From NCBI GenBank assembly GCA_035628035.1, contig DASPKS010000151.1, positions 1-7,659 on the forward strand: DNA of 7,659 nucleotides, in the 5' to 3' direction. The stretch comes from DASPKS01 sp035628035 (GTDB taxonomy: Bacteria > Bacteroidota > Rhodothermia > Rhodothermales > Rubricoccaceae). Position numbers and translations under genes: made by a program. The notes below the pieces were generated by a model that was given only the letters and a program-made list of their open reading frames with translations, was not told where the DNA came from and made no database searches. Below are positions 5,754-7,659 of this stretch, one piece after another; position 1 is the stretch's first letter; every line of letters begins with the position of its first letter.

Positions 5754-6412
5754 CACTCCGGGCGGAAGCGCACGGCGTCGGAGAGCTCGTCGGTGTCGTC
5801 GTCGCGGAGGGCGACGCCGCGGCGGTGGAGGAGCTCGCCGCACTTCCCGATCGCGTCCACCAGCCCGTCGGCCAGACGACCCGCACGGATGCCGTGGCGG
5901 ATGCGGTCGACCACCTCCACCCACTCCTCCGGCCGCACCTTCGCGTTGATCCCGGCGTCGCCGAGCACCTCGATGCGGTGCTCGAAAAGCGAGACGAAGA
6001 GGAGGATGCCCGTGCGGTCGCGCGTGTCGAACACCTCTTCTTCGAGAAACGCGAGGGACGCGCGGCGGTGCACCTGCTCGCCGAGCCGCTCCTCGCCGGC
6101 CAGCCGCCGCCGGAGCGCCGGGACGAAGGCGACCAGCAACCCACCGGCGAGGGCGCCCAGCAGCACGACGAGGAGGGCGCCACCTGTCGAGTAGAGCCAG
6201 CCGAGCCCCCACCCGTCGTACTGGTAGGCCACGAGGAGCGCGACCGTCGCCGCGAGGAGCGCCAGGAGCCCGGCGCCGCGCCAGATCGCCACCTCGTACT
6301 GCCCGCTCCGCTGGACGACGTACGGCACGATCTCCCCGGCCGTCGCGCGCTCGGCCGCCGCGACGGCCTCGCGGATGCGGGCGTGCTCCTCCTCCGTAAA
6401 CAGCGGCTTCAC
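5753..6412 (-). CDS. TPM-domain membrane protein interrupted by a transmembrane hairpin (COG3762 type)
   Basis: The 219-residue product begins FTEEEHARIREAVAAAE (5-21) followed by TAGEIVPYVV (24-33), the usual opening of COG3762 proteins. Two strong membrane segments come next, at about 43-63 and 76-98. The remainder of the domain is soluble: AFLEEEVFDTRDRTGILLFV (121-140), HRIEVLGDAGINAKV (145-159) and EWVEVVDRIRHGI (163-175). The TPM fold therefore appears to be built from segments on both sides of a membrane hairpin. No signal peptide is seen. The GTG at 6412-6410 is the first possible start after the M16 gene stop in this frame; a longer frame running into that gene is a shadow. The stop overlaps the next TPM start by one base, so the two proteins are likely made together. 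The biochemical role is unknown. Confidence 0.85.
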   Translation of the reverse strand: MKPLFTEEEHARIREAVAAAERATAGEIVPYVVQRSGQYEVAIWRGAGLLALLAATVALLVAYQYDGWGLGWLYSTGGALLVVLLGALAGGLLVAFVPALRRRLAGEERLGEQVHRRASLAFLEEEVFDTRDRTGILLFVSLFEHRIEVLGDAGINAKVRPEEWVEVVDRIRHGIRAGRLADGLVDAIGKCGELLHRRGVALRDDDTDELSDAVRFRPE

Positions 6413-6431
6413 GACGGGCGCAGGGATAGCG

Positions 6432-6455
6432 GCGGCGCAAGGTAGTGCGCGCCGC
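6432..6455 (-). repeat. Stem-loop between the M16 and TPM genes
   Basis: GCGGCGC (6432-6438) and GCGCCGC (6449-6455) form a perfect 7-bp stem with a 10-nt loop inside the 49-bp gap between the M16 stop and the TPM start. No T-run follows on the minus strand, so it is not a clear terminator. In such GC-rich DNA a stem of this size can arise by chance. Confidence 0.35.
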
Positions 6456-6461
6456 GCATTC

Positions 6462-7659
6462 TCACGGCCCCTCCTCGATGACGACGTACGCGCGGCCGAC
6501 ATCGAGCACCTCGCGGGCGAGCGCGCGCACCCGCTCGGCCGAGACGGCCGCCACGCGCCGAGGCCCTTCGAGCGCCTCGCGGGGGTCGCCATTGCGGCGG
6601 TACACGTCGGCGAGCGCCGCGAGCAGGCCACTGCTGGTTTCGAGGGCCTGCCGCGCAGCCCGCTGCGCCTCCCCCCGCGCGGCGGTGATCTCCGTTGCCG
6701 AGGGGCCGCGGGCAGCGAGCGCTCGCACGGCGTCAAAGGCCCGCACGCGCAGGTCCTCGGGGGAAGCCGAGGGGTCGGACAGCGTGAGTTGGAGCGTGTA
6801 GTACCCGCGCGCTCGGTCTGCGAGGGCTTCGCCGGTCACCTCTCGGGCCGCCCCTTCGAGCCGATGCTCCAGTAGGGAGGCGAGGACGTCGAACGCGGCG
6901 GGGTCCTCGTTCCGCAGCGTGCGCGGCCCGGCGAAAACGACGGTGACACGCGTCCCTGACTCCGCCGAGCGAAGGCGGATCGTGCTGGCCGGCGGTGGCT
7001 CCGGCGCGGTCACCTCCCCTTCTGACGGGGTTGCGGCCGAGCGGAGGCGGCCGAGCGTCACTCCGGCAGCAGCCTCCACCGCTTCAGGCGTCGTGTCGCC
7101 GACGAGGAGGAAGGTGAAGCGGCCCGGGTCGTATACCTCGCGGAAGAAGCTCCGGGCGACGGCGACATCCACCTCGCCGACGTCATCGGGGGTCCTCACG
7201 GCGTGACGGGGGCCGCCCAGCGGGAAGAGCACATCGGCGGTGACGAGTCCTCCGGCGAGCGCATCACGGCGAGCCCGGCGGTAGGCATCGGCGTCGGCCG
7301 GCGGCGCACGGAAGAGGTCGCGGGCCGCTCCCAGCAAGTTGACAAGCTGATCGGCCGGCGCGTCGCCGATCAGCCGGGCCTCCGTCTCGGTTAGGCGCGG
7401 CATGAGCGAAACGCCCTCTGGAGCGCGGAGGCTGGCGGCTACCACCTCGGCGGCCTCGGCCGCGCTGAGTGCGACGCTATCGGGCGCGAGCCCCGCCCCG
7501 CCCGGCGCGAACGCGAAGAGCTGCACGCGCCCCTGCACGCTATCTAGGGGCCGGAAAACGACGCGGGCGCCGTTCGTCAGCCGCCACTCCCACACGCGCG
7601 GGACCGGGTAGCGCGACTGCGACGCCACCGTCCCGTTCGGCGCCGAGGGCGTCGGCTCA
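6462..7659 (-). CDS. PqqL-like M16-family zinc peptidase, C-terminal half (start outside window)
   Basis: The frame is open through the right edge of the window. The 398 visible residues end at TGA 6464-6462. M16 enzymes are clam-shaped metallopeptidases built from repeated units. The part starting at about residue 22 of the fragment (VWEWRLTNGARVVFRP, then FAFAPGGAGLAPDS) matches the opening of the second half of PqqL-like proteins. Next comes a typical M16 C-terminal unit (VARSFFREVYDPGRFTFLLV, then GDTTPEAVEA), and then a last unit from about IRLRSAESGTRVTVVFAGP. No HxxEH zinc motif occurs here; in PqqL-like enzymes it lies in the N-terminal half, off the window. The fragment could instead be an inactive partner subunit of a two-gene M16 pair. 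A GTG at 7628 is an internal codon and not a credible start. Location is probably periplasmic or envelope, but the signal region is not visible. Confidence 0.85.
   Translation of the reverse strand, partial: EPTPSAPNGTVASQSRYPVPRVWEWRLTNGARVVFRPLDSVQGRVQLFAFAPGGAGLAPDSVALSAAEAAEVVAASLRAPEGVSLMPRLTETEARLIGDAPADQLVNLLGAARDLFRAPPADADAYRRARRDALAGGLVTADVLFPLGGPRHAVRTPDDVGEVDVAVARSFFREVYDPGRFTFLLVGDTTPEAVEAAAGVTLGRLRSAATPSEGEVTAPEPPPASTIRLRSAESGTRVTVVFAGPRTLRNEDPAAFDVLASLLEHRLEGAAREVTGEALADRARGYYTLQLTLSDPSASPEDLRVRAFDAVRALAARGPSATEITAARGEAQRAARQALETSSGLLAALADVYRRNGDPREALEGPRRVAAVSAERVRALAREVLDVGRAYVVIEEGP

Noticed and set aside
5082..6194. A 370-codon plus-strand frame antisense to both TPM genes
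   Set aside because: The minus-strand frames carry clear TPM motifs and membrane segments. This frame has no recognisable features.
5754..6440. Upstream extension of the YgcG-like frame to 6440
   Set aside because: The extension is Arg/Gly/Pro-rich and overlaps the COG3762-type TPM gene. The signal peptide begins at 5753, which fixes the real start.

Overview
The window is about 70% GC by eye, uses mostly G/C-ending codons, and is densely packed with genes. Most gene starts lack a clear Shine-Dalgarno sequence. The SUF proteins, the SufT-like wording (TIYDPEIPV...LGLIY) and the paired TPM-domain membrane proteins together suggest a high-GC member of the Bacteroidota/Rhodothermota group, for example Rubricoccaceae or a Salinibacter/Rhodothermus relative. 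This placement is an inference from general resemblance. No marker gene in the window proves it.

Left part (1-4060, + strand): an iron-sulfur cluster assembly (SUF) operon in the order sufB (C-terminal end only), sufC, sufD, a DUF59/SufT-like gene and sufS. SufS takes sulfur from cysteine. SufB, SufC and SufD form the ATP-driven scaffold on which the cluster is built. The DUF59 protein is probably a maturation or transfer accessory. Spacing is 3 bp for sufC-sufD and 2 bp for sufT-sufS. Two gaps interrupt this tight packing: 94 bp between sufB and sufC, which holds a purine/pyrimidine-skewed inverted repeat, and 55 bp between sufD and sufT. No sufE or sufU sulfur-transfer partner follows sufS.

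Middle (4061-4697): a 187-bp intergenic region starts with overlapping inverted repeats just after sufS. It is followed by a small VOC/glyoxalase-fold gene on the + strand, whose substrate cannot be told from sequence.

Right part (4704-7659, - strand): transcribed right to left, there is the C-terminal half of a PqqL-like M16 peptidase that runs off the window, a TPM-domain membrane protein interrupted by a transmembrane hairpin (COG3762 type), and a secreted or membrane-anchored YgcG-like TPM protein (COG1512 type) with a serine/glycine-rich tail. The two TPM genes overlap by one base (TGATG) and are probably translationally coupled. The last TPM gene meets the VOC gene tail to tail with only 6 bp between the stop codons.

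Overall this looks like an ordinary chromosomal housekeeping region. I see no mobile element, CRISPR array, RNA gene or clear new system. The points worth a second look are the sufB-sufC spacer, the operon order without SufE/SufU, some motif departures in SufT-like, SufD and the VOC protein, and the TPM pair without an adjacent LemA gene.
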